Position numbers and translations under genes: made by a program. Under the pieces are notes generated by a model, which was not told where the DNA came from, did no database searches, and worked only from the letters and a program-made list of their open reading frames with translations. Source: Pseudoduganella danionis (lineage in GTDB: Bacteria > Pseudomonadota > Gammaproteobacteria > Burkholderiales > Burkholderiaceae_D). From it: a stretch of DNA of 64,000 bases. The stretch lies in the NCBI RefSeq assembly GCF_009720775.1, contig NZ_WNKW01000001.1, positions 744,001-808,000 of the forward strand. Direction: 5' to 3'. Within the stretch, counting starts at the first letter, position 1; the number at the start of each line of letters is the position of its first letter. This document shows positions 45,706 through 54,547 of the stretch, piece after piece.

Positions 45706-46476
45706 ATGAGCGAACCAGTAATCCTCCACATCGCCGGTGTGAACAAGCGCTTCGGCGGCCTGCAGGCGCTGACCGATGTGGGTATCAAGATCATGCGCGG
45801 CCAGATCTATGGCCTGATCGGCCCTAACGGCGCCGGTAAAACCACTTTCTTTAACGTCATCACGGGCCTGTACCAGCCTGATACGGGTACCTTCGAGCTG
45901 GCCGGCAAGCCGTATTCGCCGTCGGCGCCGCATGAAGTGGCCAAGGCCGGTATTGCCCGAACCTTCCAGAACATCCGTTTGTTCGGTGAAATGACGGCAC
46001 TGGAAAATGTCATGGTGGGTTGCCATGTGCGTACCCGTCAGGGCGTGTTCGGTGCCATCTTCCGTCATAAGGCAGCGCGCGAGGAAGAAGCGGCGATCCG
46101 TCGCCGCGCGCAGGAGTTGCTCGATTTCGTAGGCATAGGTCAGTTCGCCAGCCGCACGGCCAAGTTCCTGTCGTATGGCGACCAGCGCCGCCTCGAAATC
46201 GCCCGGGCTCTGGCGACGGAACCGCAGTTGCTGGCGCTGGACGAACCGGCGGCCGGCATGAACGCCACGGAAAAGCTGGCGCTGCGCGAACTGCTGGTGA
46301 AAATCAAAAACGAAGGCAAGACCGTGCTGCTGATCGAGCACGATGTGAAGATGATGATGAGCTTGTGCGACCGGCTGATGGTGCTGGAATACGGCAAACC
46401 GATCGCCGAAGGCTTGCCGGCAGAAATACAGAGTAATCAGGCAGTGATAGACGCCTATCTGGGAGGATCGCACTAA
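45706..46476 (+). CDS. livG: Branched-chain amino acid ABC transporter ATPase LivG
   Basis: 256 residues from the ATG preceded by GAGGAAA (a 20-residue longer reading overlaps livM). Walker A GPNGAGKTT (39-47), the variant signature LSYGDQRRLEIARAL, Walker B LLALDEPAAGMN and the C-terminal LivG extension with HDVKMMMSLCDRLMVLEYGKPIAEG. Supplies ATP-driven force for LivHM. Its stop overlaps the livF start (TAATG). Confidence 0.93.
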   Translation: MSEPVILHIAGVNKRFGGLQALTDVGIKIMRGQIYGLIGPNGAGKTTFFNVITGLYQPDTGTFELAGKPYSPSAPHEVAKAGIARTFQNIRLFGEMTALENVMVGCHVRTRQGVFGAIFRHKAAREEEAAIRRRAQELLDFVGIGQFASRTAKFLSYGDQRRLEIARALATEPQLLALDEPAAGMNATEKLALRELLVKIKNEGKTVLLIEHDVKMMMSLCDRLMVLEYGKPIAEGLPAEIQSNQAVIDAYLGGSH

Positions 46477-47198
46477 TGAGCGACAATGTTCTTAAAGTAT
46501 CGGGACTGAAGGTCGCGTACGGTGGCATCAAGGCCGTCAAAGGCATCGATCTGGAGGTGAATCAGGGTGAGTTGGTGGCGCTGATCGGCGCCAACGGCGC
46601 GGGCAAGACCACCACTCTGAAAGCCATCACTGGCACGCTGCCAGCCTGCAAGGTGGAAGGCACGGTGGCTTACAAGGGCGCCTCGCTGAAAGGCAGCCAG
46701 TCCTTCCATCTGGTGGAGAAAAAGCTGGCCATGGTGCCGGAAGGGCGCGGCGTGTTCACCCGCATGACCATCCATGAAAACCTGATGATGGGCGCTTACA
46801 CCCGCAACGATCAGGCTGGCATCGATGCCGACATCGCCACATGGTACGAGACTTTCCCGCGCCTCAAGGAGCGCTCTAGCCAGTTGGCCGGCACCCTGTC
46901 CGGTGGCGAACAGCAGATGCTGGCCATGGCGCGCGCGCTGATGTCGCATCCGGACCTGCTGCTGCTCGATGAACCGTCAATGGGCCTGTCGCCCATCATG
47001 GTGGAAAAGATCTTTGAAGTAATCCGCGCCGTTTCAGCGCAGGGCGTGACCATCCTGCTGGTAGAGCAGAATGCCAAGCTGGCGCTGCAGGCTGCGCACC
47101 GCGGCTATGTGATGGATTCGGGCGTGATCACCATGACGGGCAACGCTGCCGACATGCTCGATGATCCCCGCGTGAAAGCCGCCTACCTCGGCGAATAA
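46476..47198 (+). CDS. livF: Branched-chain amino acid ABC transporter ATPase LivF
   Basis: 240 residues. Walker A GANGAGKTT (38-46), signature LSGGEQQMLAMARAL (about 141-155), Walker B LLLLDEPSMGLSP. Translationally coupled to livG. Together the four genes make a complete inner-membrane importer, but the periplasmic binding protein (livK) is not adjacent and must be elsewhere. Confidence 0.94.
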   Translation: MSDNVLKVSGLKVAYGGIKAVKGIDLEVNQGELVALIGANGAGKTTTLKAITGTLPACKVEGTVAYKGASLKGSQSFHLVEKKLAMVPEGRGVFTRMTIHENLMMGAYTRNDQAGIDADIATWYETFPRLKERSSQLAGTLSGGEQQMLAMARALMSHPDLLLLDEPSMGLSPIMVEKIFEVIRAVSAQGVTILLVEQNAKLALQAAHRGYVMDSGVITMTGNAADMLDDPRVKAAYLGE

Positions 47199-47202
47199 AC
47201 GG

Positions 47203-47286
47203 CGGGGTCAGGTCGGGCAAAGGGACAGACTCAGCAGTTGCCCATGTGCCCGACCTGACCCCTGCACTTTGCCCGACCTGACCCCG
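47203..47286. repeat. REP-like cluster: one inverted and two direct copies of a ~16-20 bp unit
   Basis: GGGGTCAGGTCGGGCA (47204-47219) has perfect reverse-complement copies at 47247-47262 and 47270-47285. The first and third match over 20 bp (47203-47222 and 47267-47286), so the segment can fold as a large hairpin. It sits 5 bp after livF. Composition and layout fit a REP/BIME-type extragenic element (established type; identity with a named family not verified). Confidence 0.7.
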
Positions 47287-47288
47287 GA

Positions 47289-47316
47289 CAAAAAAAAGCC
47301 CCGGCAGGGCCGGGGC
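47289..47316 (-). terminator. Terminator of the phasin gene
   Basis: GCCCCGG/CCGGGGC stem (47298-47304, 47310-47316), 5-nt loop, with a plus-strand A run (minus T tract) at 47289-47297, 40 bp after the phasin stop. Confidence 0.85.
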
Positions 47317-47355
47317 GATCAACCGCTAGGGTTGAGCAGTATTACTTCTTAAGTA

Positions 47356-47913
47356 TTACTTCTTGGCAGTTGCTTTGGAAGCAGCAGCGGTGAACTGATT
47401 AACAGCCTGGTTCAGGTTCGATTCCAGCGATTCAACAGCTTGCTTGGCGGTCTTGGCGAACTGCTCGTAACCAGCGTTGGCATTGCCGATGGCCGATTTG
47501 AAAGCGGCTACAGCGTTTTCGGTGCCGGCTGGGGCGTTTTTGCTCACTTCGTCAACCAGCGAGATGACTTTGCGGTTGGTTTCAGCGATCTGGGTTTCAG
47601 CAGCTTTGCTGAACTCGGCGCCAGTGCTGGAAGCGATGCTGGCCAGATGACGGCCGTAGGCCAGGGTTTTTTCAGCGGCTGGCTGGGCTTGTGCGGTAGC
47701 CAGCGAGAAGAATTCTTGTGGGTCTTTGGCAGCCAGCAGTTGCTTGGCGGTAGCCGACGACTCTTCCAGCGAAGCTTTGGCAGCGTTCAGGTTCAGGTCG
47801 ACGAATTTCTCTACGCCTTCGAACGCCTTGTTGGTCAGGGTCGAGAAGATGGCGAATTGCGATTCAAAGTTTGCTTTGGTCGCATTGGAAAATTGCTCAG
47901 GGATCGAAAACAT
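47356..47913 (-). CDS. phaP: Phasin family protein (PHA granule-associated)
   Basis: 185 residues from the ATG preceded by GGAG; the upstream in-frame extension is non-genic. Phasin pattern: MFSIPEQFSNATKANFESQFAIFSTLTNKAFEGVEKFVDLNLNAAKASLEESSATAKQLL, then heptad-like amphipathic helices and an Ala/Lys-rich tail (AAASKATAKK). Phasins coat polyhydroxyalkanoate granules and control their size. A strong promoter with flanking inverted repeats lies upstream. No PHA synthase gene is in this window. Confidence 0.88.
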   Translation of the reverse strand: MFSIPEQFSNATKANFESQFAIFSTLTNKAFEGVEKFVDLNLNAAKASLEESSATAKQLLAAKDPQEFFSLATAQAQPAAEKTLAYGRHLASIASSTGAEFSKAAETQIAETNRKVISLVDEVSKNAPAGTENAVAAFKSAIGNANAGYEQFAKTAKQAVESLESNLNQAVNQFTAAASKATAKK

Positions 47914-48009
47914 GTGACTCTCCAGTAGTAGGGTATTGTTTAGGTACTGCTGTTTCTTACAGCCGGCTAGAAACAAAGCAGCGACGTTTCAGACCGAACA
48001 ACATAATTG

Positions 48010-48074
48010 TGCAACGCAACAAGGCGAATTCTACGGGCTTCAAAAATTAAGTCAAGCATTTTTTGTGCGTTGCA
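48010..48074 (-). promoter_or_regulatory. Phasin promoter flanked by inverted repeats
   Basis: On the minus strand TTGACT (plus 48050-48055), 16-bp spacer and TAGAAT (plus 48028-48033). TGCAACGCA (48010-48018) and its exact complement TGCGTTGCA (48066-48074) bracket the promoter, plausible binding sites for a PhaR-type repressor. Confidence 0.55.
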
Positions 48075-48144
48075 TCAAAGCATGTGAAATTGACATCTTG
48101 CAGGGCTTTCCGCAGCGCGCTTGCGGCCGTGTTAGACTCGTACG

Positions 48145-49053
48145 ATGACTACCACTAGCCCGCCTTCACGCAGCGCAACACGCGCCTCTTTCCTGTCGCC
48201 GCTGCCGCTGTTTTTCGTGCTGCTGTGGAGTAGCGGGTTTATCGTGGCCAAGTTTGGCCTGCCCTATGCGCCGCCGCTGACTTTTCTGGTGCTGCGCTTC
48301 CTCGGTGTGCTGCTGTTTCTGCTTCCGGCCGTGCTGGTGTTGCGCGCGCCGTGGCCGCACGGTCGCATCGCCCATATCGCATTGGCCGGTCTGCTGGTGC
48401 AGGCCGGTTATCTGATCGGCGTCTGGTGCGCCATCAAACAGGGGATGCCGGCCGGTCTGTCGGCCCTGATCGTGGGCATGCAGCCCATTCTGACGGCACT
48501 GTCGGCCCGCCTGATCGGCGAACGCGTGCGCGCGCGCCAGTGGCTGGGGCTGGTATTCGGGCTGGGCGGGGTGGCGCTGGTGGTGGCGGCCAAAATCCGG
48601 CTGGTGGGGCTGACCACGCCAGCCATACTGCTCTGCGTGATGGCGTTGCTGTCGATTACGGCCGGGACGCTGTACCAGAAGCGCTATTGCGCCCAATTTG
48701 ATCTGCGTACGGGGACGGTGATCCAGTTCTCGGCTTCATTGTTGCTAGTTTTGCCGCTGGCTATCTGGCTGGAAGGGCTGGGACTGGATTTTGCTGCGGT
48801 GCAGTGGACACCGCGCTTCGTGGCTGCCTTGCTATGGTCGGTGCTGGGCCTGTCCATAGGCGCGATCTTCCTGCTGTTTGCCCTGATCCGCCGCAGCCAT
48901 GCTACCGAAGTGACCAGCCTGATGTACCTGACTCCGCCTACCACGGCCATCATGGCCTGGCTGATGTTCGGTGAAGCCTTTAATAGCCTCGGTATTCTGG
49001 GGATGGGCTTGGCCGTGACTGGTGTTATATTTGTCGTCAAGAAACCTAACTAG
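48145..49053 (+). CDS. DMT/EamA-family transporter
   Basis: 302 residues with about ten membrane helices arranged as two EamA halves: FVLLWSSGFIVAKFGLPYAPPLTFLVLRF (first) and GALIRRSHATEVTSLMYLTPPTTAIMAWLMFGEAF (second). These drug/metabolite exporters move amino acids or nucleotides, but the substrate cannot be told. Lies 28 bp before the nitroreductase gene; might be co-transcribed. Confidence 0.85.
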   Translation: MTTTSPPSRSATRASFLSPLPLFFVLLWSSGFIVAKFGLPYAPPLTFLVLRFLGVLLFLLPAVLVLRAPWPHGRIAHIALAGLLVQAGYLIGVWCAIKQGMPAGLSALIVGMQPILTALSARLIGERVRARQWLGLVFGLGGVALVVAAKIRLVGLTTPAILLCVMALLSITAGTLYQKRYCAQFDLRTGTVIQFSASLLLVLPLAIWLEGLGLDFAAVQWTPRFVAALLWSVLGLSIGAIFLLFALIRRSHATEVTSLMYLTPPTTAIMAWLMFGEAFNSLGILGMGLAVTGVIFVVKKPN

Positions 49054-49081
49054 CGCCCGTGCGCCTTATGAGCGAGACCGT

Positions 49082-49777
49082 ATGATTTCCAGTTCCAACC
49101 AGCAGGCGGTGGATGCTGCCATTACCAGCCGCCGTTCCATCCGCGCCTTTCTGCCGCAGCAAGTGGCACGTGCAGATATCGAGCAGCTCTTGCAGGTGGC
49201 AGGGCGGGCGCCATCGGGCACCAATACCCAGCCATGGAAAGTGTATGTGCTAACGGGCCAGCGCAAGGCGCAGCTGACGGCAGCCATACTCGCCGCCCAT
49301 AACGATCCGGCCGTGGCGGCCCAGCACACGGAAGAATATGCCTACTACCCCAGTCAGTGGGTATCGCCTTTCATCGACCGGCGCCGCAAAGTGGGCTGGG
49401 ATCTGTACGCGCTGCTGGGCCTGACGCGTGATAACAAGGCCGGTATGGCCGCCCAGCATGGCAAAAATTATGATTTTTTCGGTGCACCCGTGGGCCTGAT
49501 TTTCACTATCGACCGTGTTATGGAGCAAGGTTCGTGGCTGGACTATGGCATGTTTTTGCAGAACATCATGGTGGCGGCCCGTGGCCGTGGTCTGGATACC
49601 TGCCCGCAGGCCGCATTTACCCAGTATCACCGCATCATTACGGAACAATTACAGCTGCCGGATCAGGAAACTGTGGTGTGCGGGATGGCACTGGGCTATG
49701 CTGATCACAGCAAGGTAGAAAATAGTTTGCAGACGGAGCGCATGGCGCTTCAAGAGTTTGTGAAATTTGTCGAATAG
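49082..49777 (+). CDS. Nitroreductase family FMN enzyme
   Basis: 231 residues from MISSSNQQAVDAAI; longer in-frame readings overlap the transporter. Nitroreductase signature: SRRSIRAFLPQQVARADIEQLLQVAGRAPSGTNTQPWKVYVLTG, with later NIMVAARGRGLDTCPQAAF (FMN phosphate contact). FMN-dependent NAD(P)H reduction of nitro compounds or quinones; physiological substrate unknown. Confidence 0.88.
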   Translation: MISSSNQQAVDAAITSRRSIRAFLPQQVARADIEQLLQVAGRAPSGTNTQPWKVYVLTGQRKAQLTAAILAAHNDPAVAAQHTEEYAYYPSQWVSPFIDRRRKVGWDLYALLGLTRDNKAGMAAQHGKNYDFFGAPVGLIFTIDRVMEQGSWLDYGMFLQNIMVAARGRGLDTCPQAAFTQYHRIITEQLQLPDQETVVCGMALGYADHSKVENSLQTERMALQEFVKFVE

Positions 49778-49866
49778 TTTTATAGGGGCAAGGCTTGTGC
49801 AAACTTAGCAATTTGCTAAACTGCAAGTAGTTGCTCCTTGTTGATATAGGTTTAGCGGGGATAGGA

Positions 49867-50925
49867 ATGGTTAAGAGAACGCTCATTTCGAAAGCTGGCG
49901 GCGCGCTGATCGCGCTGATGCTGGTGTCCGGTGTGGCCCATGCTGCTCATGGCAGCGTGGCCAAGAAACACGGCAAGAAGTCCAAGACGCAGAGCAGCAA
50001 GGTGGTTGCGGCGGCGTCGGCCGAACGCACCGTCAAGCGCGTGATGATGGTCAATGGCAAGCGCAAGGTGGTGTACCAGCGCATGATGGTGGCGGCACCG
50101 GCCGTGCCGACCATGGGCGATCTGGCCGGTCTGAGCCAGACCCATGATCCGCTCGACCTGAAATCGAATGTGGCGCTGGTGCTGGACCAGTCGAATGCCG
50201 AAGTGCTGTTCGAGAAGAATTCCGATGTGGCCCTGCCGATCGCCTCCATCACCAAGATGATGACGGGGCTGGTCGTCGTGGAAGCGGGGCAGGACATGGA
50301 TGAAGTCCTGACCGTGACGGATGAAGATGTGGACCGCGAAAAATTCAGCAGCTCGCGCCTGAAAGTGGGCAGCAAACTGACGCGCGCTAATATGCTGCAC
50401 ATCGCCCTAATGAGCTCGGAAAACCGCGCCGCCTCGGCACTGGGGCGTCACTATCCGGGCGGCAAGCCGGCCTTCGTGGAAGCCATGAATGCCAAGGCAC
50501 GCGAACTGGGCATGACGGATACCCATTATGTGGATTCCAGCGGCCTGTCGAAGATGAATGTGGCCAGCGCACGCGATCTGGCCAAGCTGGCCATGGCGGC
50601 CTACCAGCAGCCGCTGCTGCGCCAGTACTCGACCGACGTGAAAGCCATCGTGGAAACCAATGGCAAGCCTATGCAGTTCGGCACCACCAACCATCTGGTG
50701 GCCAGCCCCGACTGGTCGATCGGCTTGCAGAAAACCGGCTTTATCAATGAAGCCGGGCGTTGTCTGATGATGCAGGCCGTGATCGAAGGCCGTGCCGTGA
50801 TCATGGTATTCCTCGATTCCAAAGGCAAGCAGGCGCGCGCTGCCGATGCCGGCCGCATGCGCAAGTGGCTGGAAGCGCTCAAGCCTGCAGCGCTCAGCTC
50901 GCCTTCTTATTCGACAGGGATGTAA
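49867..50925 (+). CDS. pbpG: D-alanyl-D-alanine endopeptidase (PBP7-like), S11 family
   Basis: 352 residues from MVKRTLISKAG, with a signal peptide of about 26 residues. A lysine-rich stretch (residues 28-70) precedes the transpeptidase fold. Penicillin-binding motifs: SxxK as SITK, SxN as SEN in MSSENRAASALGRHY, and KTG in LQKTGFINEAG. It cleaves D-Ala-mDAP cross-links in peptidoglycan. Its last 19 bp overlap the stop end of the convergent iclR-type gene. Confidence 0.88.
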   Translation: MVKRTLISKAGGALIALMLVSGVAHAAHGSVAKKHGKKSKTQSSKVVAAASAERTVKRVMMVNGKRKVVYQRMMVAAPAVPTMGDLAGLSQTHDPLDLKSNVALVLDQSNAEVLFEKNSDVALPIASITKMMTGLVVVEAGQDMDEVLTVTDEDVDREKFSSSRLKVGSKLTRANMLHIALMSSENRAASALGRHYPGGKPAFVEAMNAKARELGMTDTHYVDSSGLSKMNVASARDLAKLAMAAYQQPLLRQYSTDVKAIVETNGKPMQFGTTNHLVASPDWSIGLQKTGFINEAGRCLMMQAVIEGRAVIMVFLDSKGKQARAADAGRMRKWLEALKPAALSSPSYSTGM

Positions 50926-51686
50926 CCGAGCGTGGCCGAGATCTGGTTAGCGGTGCTGACCAGATCTTCCAGCCACTCTTCCTGCAGACGGTCGGCCGGC
51001 GCCGAGATGGACAGGCCGGCGATCAGCTTGCCGCTATCATCATGGATGCCGGCGGCCATGCAGCGCACGCCCAGCTCCAGTTCCTCGTTATCGCGCGCAT
51101 AGCCGCGCGACTTCACCAGATTCAGTTCCCGTTCCAGTTTCGGCAGATCCGTAATCGAGTTCTTGTTGTGGCCGGCCAGCCCCGTACGGGTGGCATAGGC
51201 GCGGATGGCTTTAGGCTCATCCACCGACAGGAACAGCTTGCCCGTTGAGGTCAGGTGCAGCGGAGCGCGGCCACCGATGGCGCGCACCACCTGCATGCCG
51301 GAACGCTCGGAGAAGGAACGGTCGATGTAGACGATCTCGTCGCCCTGGCGAACTGATAAATTGATCGTTTGCTGGGTTCTTTTGTGCAGTGCACGCATAA
51401 AGTCCACGGCAGCTTCCCGCACGGACAGGCGGCTCTTGACCACATTGCCCAGTTCCAGCAAGCGCATACCGAGCCGGTAGGTGCCCGGTTCGATCCGGTC
51501 GACGAAGCGGGTGAGTACCAGATCGTTCAGAATCCGGTGGGCCGTCGAAGGGTGTAGCCCCGAGACTTTGGATAATTCCTTGAGGCTGACAGGGTCGGGA
51601 TATTTGGCGAGCGCATCGAGTAAAGCCACCATACGTTCAATCACCTGTATGGTGGTTTTTTGTTCGGGTACCGATTCGATTTTCAT
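50907..51686 (-). CDS. IclR-family transcriptional regulator
   Basis: 259 residues. N-terminal winged HTH (about 15-75): IQVIERMVALLDALAKYPDPVSLKELSKVSGLHPSTAHRILNDLVLTRFV, then the IclR effector domain (80-255) with IGGRAPLHLTSTGKLFLS and GVRCMAAGIHDDSGKLIAGLSISAP. The small-molecule ligand is unknown. Divergent from dgkA; direct repeats AATGTGAAA in the shared promoter may be its own sites. Convergent overlap with pbpG. Confidence 0.9.
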   Translation of the reverse strand: MKIESVPEQKTTIQVIERMVALLDALAKYPDPVSLKELSKVSGLHPSTAHRILNDLVLTRFVDRIEPGTYRLGMRLLELGNVVKSRLSVREAAVDFMRALHKRTQQTINLSVRQGDEIVYIDRSFSERSGMQVVRAIGGRAPLHLTSTGKLFLSVDEPKAIRAYATRTGLAGHNKNSITDLPKLERELNLVKSRGYARDNEELELGVRCMAAGIHDDSGKLIAGLSISAPADRLQEEWLEDLVSTANQISATLGYIPVE

Positions 51687-51731
51687 GATGTGGTTGGTGC
51701 GGTGCGGTATGCGATGACTTCTTTATACCAT

Positions 51732-51751
51732 AATGTGAAAACAATGTGAAA
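51732..51751. repeat. Tandem AATGTGAAA motif between IclR gene and dgkA
   Basis: AATGTGAAA at 51732-51740 and 51743-51751, an 11-bp period (about one helical turn), in the 103-bp divergent promoter region. Candidate operator for the IclR regulator. Confidence 0.4.
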
Positions 51752-51789
51752 TAATGCATAATGAGGCTTCCTTCTAATGTGGCAAATCC

Positions 51790-52173
51790 ATGCAACCTAC
51801 CAGTGAATTCAAAAGCAAACCGGGTCTGAAACGGCTGTTCGCGGCCTTGCGTTACTCCAGAGATGGCTTCCGTTCAGCCTGGCGCCACGAGGCCGCGTTC
51901 CGGCAGGAAGTGGCGCTGCTGGTGGTGGGCAGCAGCATCGCACTGGCGCTGCGCATTTCAGCTTTTGAAAAATTGATGCTGATCGGTGTGCTGGTGCTGA
52001 TTCTGATCGTGGAACTGATTAATTCCTCGATCGAAGCCGTGGTGGACCGGGTGTCGCTCGAACGTCACCCCCTATCCAAGAACGCCAAGGACTTCGGCAG
52101 TGCCGCCGTGCTGCTGGCCTGTCTGCTGGCGGCCGCAGCATGGGGCGTGGTGCTGGTCAACCGCTTTTACTGA
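51790..52173 (+). CDS. dgkA: Diacylglycerol kinase
   Basis: 127 residues, the normal size of the small integral-membrane enzyme: three helices at about 40-57, 62-80 and 102-122. Conserved: RYSRDGFRSAWRHEAAFRQE, VELINSSIEAVVDRVSLE and HPLSKNAKDFGSAAVL. Phosphorylates diacylglycerol to phosphatidic acid, recycling DAG released by periplasmic glucan synthesis. Confidence 0.95.
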   Translation: MQPTSEFKSKPGLKRLFAALRYSRDGFRSAWRHEAAFRQEVALLVVGSSIALALRISAFEKLMLIGVLVLILIVELINSSIEAVVDRVSLERHPLSKNAKDFGSAAVLLACLLAAAAWGVVLVNRFY

Positions 52174-52204
52174 CTATATATGAAGTTTTGGTATATTGAA
52201 CTGC

Positions 52205-52230
52205 TAAAAGCTTCGTTTTAAATTATAAAG
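52205..52230 (+). promoter_or_regulatory. Candidate CysB box upstream of sbp
   Basis: TAAAAGCTTCGTTT at 52205-52218 followed by AATTATAAAG (52221-52230), within 65 bp of the sulfate-binding protein start. The same 14-bp string occurs upstream of cysT (55410-55423), so the two are likely bound by the same regulator, presumably the CysB encoded in this locus. Confidence 0.55.
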
Positions 52231-52271
52231 GACAGCATTAATCTGGAGACCTTCATTCACAGGGGAATCCT

Positions 52272-53273
52272 ATGCTGTCCAAAAAAATTATCGCTGCTGC
52301 TGTTTTTGCTTTGTCCGCTGCCGTTCCTGCTCTGGCAGCAGAAATCTCCTTGCTCAACGTTTCCTACGATCCGACCCGCGAGCTGTATCAGGACGTCAAC
52401 GCTGAGTTTGCCAAGCAATGGAAGGCCAAGACGGGCGACACGGTGAAAATCAAGCAGTCACACGGTGGCTCGGGCAAGCAGGGCCGCGCCGTGATCGACG
52501 GGTTGGAAGCCGATGTGGTATCGCTGGCGCTGGCCTACGATATCGACGCCATCGCCGAGCACAAGCTGCTGGGCGCCGACTGGCAGAAAAAACTCTCGCA
52601 CAACAGCACGCCTTACACCTCGACCATCGTATTCCTGGTCCGCAAAGGCAATCCGAAAGGCATCAAGGACTGGAACGATCTGGTAAAACCGGGCGTGGCC
52701 GTGATTACGCCGAATCCTAAAACCTCGGGCGGTGCGCGCTGGAACCATCTGGCCGCCTACGGCTATGCGCTGCGCCAGCCGGGCGGTAGTGAAGCTTCGG
52801 CCAAGGACTTCCTGAGCAAGCTGTACAAGAACGTGCCGGTGCTCGATTCCGGTGCCCGCGGCGCCACCACCACCTTTGTGGAACGCGGCATCGGCGACGT
52901 GCTGATCGCCTGGGAAAACGAAGCGCTGCTGGCCATCAAGGAACTGGGCCCGACCAAGTTCGACATCGTGGCGCCTTCCGTGTCGATACTGGCCGAACCG
53001 CCGGTGGCCATCGTTGATAAAGTGGTCGATAAACACGGCACCCGCAAAGTGGCCGAAGCCTATCTGAACTTCCTCTACACGGATGAAGCGCAGGACATCA
53101 TCGCCAAGAATTACTACCGTCCGGTGGTCGACAAGTACGCCAAGAAATACGCCAACCAGTTCCCTAACGTGAAGCTGTTCACGCTGGCACAGGTGGCGGG
53201 CGACTGGACCAAGGCACAGAAGACCCACTTCGCTGACGGTGGCCTGTTCGACCAGATCTACCAGCCGAAATAA
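52272..53273 (+). CDS. sbp: Periplasmic sulfate-binding protein
   Basis: 333 residues. Signal peptide 1-22. Sbp/CysP family pattern: [65 protein letters not shown], and [20 protein letters not shown], where the sulfate-binding serines lie. It delivers sulfate or thiosulfate to CysTWA encoded 2 kb downstream; which ion cannot be told. Starts the sulfur island. Confidence 0.93.
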   Translation: MLSKKIIAAAVFALSAAVPALAAEISLLNVSYDPTRELYQDVNAEFAKQWKAKTGDTVKIKQSHGGSGKQGRAVIDGLEADVVSLALAYDIDAIAEHKLLGADWQKKLSHNSTPYTSTIVFLVRKGNPKGIKDWNDLVKPGVAVITPNPKTSGGARWNHLAAYGYALRQPGGSEASAKDFLSKLYKNVPVLDSGARGATTTFVERGIGDVLIAWENEALLAIKELGPTKFDIVAPSVSILAEPPVAIVDKVVDKHGTRKVAEAYLNFLYTDEAQDIIAKNYYRPVVDKYAKKYANQFPNVKLFTLAQVAGDWTKAQKTHFADGGLFDQIYQPK

Positions 53274-53275
53274 TC

Positions 53276-53851
53276 ATGGCCAGCGCACTCGACCAATTTC
53301 GCGTGCTGATTGCCCCCGGTCTGCATAACAGCGGGCCGGGCCACTGGCAAAGCCGCTGGCAGCTGCACAATCCCGCATTCGAGCGGGTGCGGCAGGAAGA
53401 CTGGGCCCAGCCTGATCTGGATCGCTGGGCCGGGCGCATCGACCATCACCGCCGCCATGGCCGTGATGGCCGGCCCGTGCTGATCGTGGCGCACAGCTTT
53501 GGCGCGCTGGCCAGCGTGCATAGCGTGGCGCGCGATCCGGCTGGCGTGGCCGGGGTACTACTGGTGGCGCCGGCCGATCCCGACAAGTTCGGCGTGGCAC
53601 AGCGGCTGCCGCTGCAGGCGCTGGCCGTGCCGTCCATCGTGGTGGGCAGCCGCAACGATCCGTGGATGACGCTGGAGAAGGCGACTAGCTGGGCGCAGCG
53701 CTGGGGCAGTGTGCTGGTTGATGCGGGAGCGCTGGGCCACATCAATGCCGAGTCGAATCTCGGTGACTGGCCGCAAGGTCTGGAAACATTGTATTTTTTA
53801 GCAGAAAAGGCGCAGAATAAGAAAGCTGTAGCCTATGATTTCTGTGTGTAA
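53276..53851 (+). CDS. RBBP9/YdeN-family alpha/beta hydrolase
   Basis: 191 residues starting two bases after the sbp stop, so translation is probably coupled. Serine hydrolase fold: LIAPGLHNSGPGHWQSRWQ near the start, nucleophile Ser in LIVAHSFGALASV, acid within GSRNDPWM and His in LGHINAESNLGDWPQG. Substrate unknown. This small hydrolase family has no established role in sulfate uptake; its place immediately after sbp is noteworthy. Confidence 0.85.
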   Translation: MASALDQFRVLIAPGLHNSGPGHWQSRWQLHNPAFERVRQEDWAQPDLDRWAGRIDHHRRHGRDGRPVLIVAHSFGALASVHSVARDPAGVAGVLLVAPADPDKFGVAQRLPLQALAVPSIVVGSRNDPWMTLEKATSWAQRWGSVLVDAGALGHINAESNLGDWPQGLETLYFLAEKAQNKKAVAYDFCV

Positions 53852-53874
53852 CTGATGACGATCTGGAGCAGAAC

Positions 53875-54513
53875 ATGACCATACGACTGGGCGATATCGC
53901 CCCTGATTTCGAGCAGGACTCTTCCATCGGACCGCTGCGTTTCCATGAGTGGGCAGGTGATTCCTGGGTAGTACTGTTTTCCCATCCGGCCGACTTTACG
54001 CCGGTCTGCACCACTGAGCTGGGCCTGACGGCCAAGCTGAAACCGGAATTCGACAAGCGCAACGTCAAGGCCATTGCCCTGTCGGTCGATCCGGCCGAGT
54101 CGCACAAGGAGTGGATTGCCGATATCGAAGCGACCCAGAACACGGTGGTGGGCTTCCCCATCATCGCCGATGCAGATCGCAAGGTCTCGACGCTGTATGA
54201 CATGATCCACCCCAACGCTTCCGCTACGGCTACCGTGCGTACGCTGTTCGTGATCGATCCGGCCAAGAAAGTGCGCCTGAACATCACCTATCCGATGAGC
54301 ACGGGCCGCAATTTCGATGAAGTGCTGCGCGTAATCGACGCCTTGCAGCTCACGGACGGCTATACGGTGGCCACGCCGGGCAACTGGAAAGATGGCGATG
54401 ATGTCATCATTCCGCTGACAGTGCAGGATCCGGAAGTGCTGAAGCAGAAGTATCCGAAAGGCTATACGGCGGCCCGTCCTTACCTGCGCGTGACCCCTCA
54501 GCCTAATAAATAA
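53875..54513 (+). CDS. 1-Cys peroxiredoxin (Prx6 type)
   Basis: 212 residues. The peroxidatic motif HPADFTPVCTTELG contains Cys45, and this is the only cysteine in the protein, so it is a true 1-Cys enzyme that needs an external thiol. The C-terminal domain (PYLRVTPQPNK; about 165-212) is typical of the Prx6 class. It reduces hydroperoxides. Located 23 bp after the hydrolase gene within the sulfur locus, where the demand for reduced thiol may link function. Confidence 0.92.
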   Translation: MTIRLGDIAPDFEQDSSIGPLRFHEWAGDSWVVLFSHPADFTPVCTTELGLTAKLKPEFDKRNVKAIALSVDPAESHKEWIADIEATQNTVVGFPIIADADRKVSTLYDMIHPNASATATVRTLFVIDPAKKVRLNITYPMSTGRNFDEVLRVIDALQLTDGYTVATPGNWKDGDDVIIPLTVQDPEVLKQKYPKGYTAARPYLRVTPQPNK

Positions 54514-54547
54514 CGCATAAGCAAATAAAAACTGCGTTGTTTGGTTC

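Noticed and set aside
43413-45794. 793-residue minus-strand frame opposite livH and livM
   Set aside because: Extreme His/Gln/Arg composition and complete overlap with clear transporter genes.
47203-47286. CRISPR-like repeat array
   Set aside because: Only three copies, in opposite orientations, without regular unique spacers or cas genes; a REP-type hairpin fits better.
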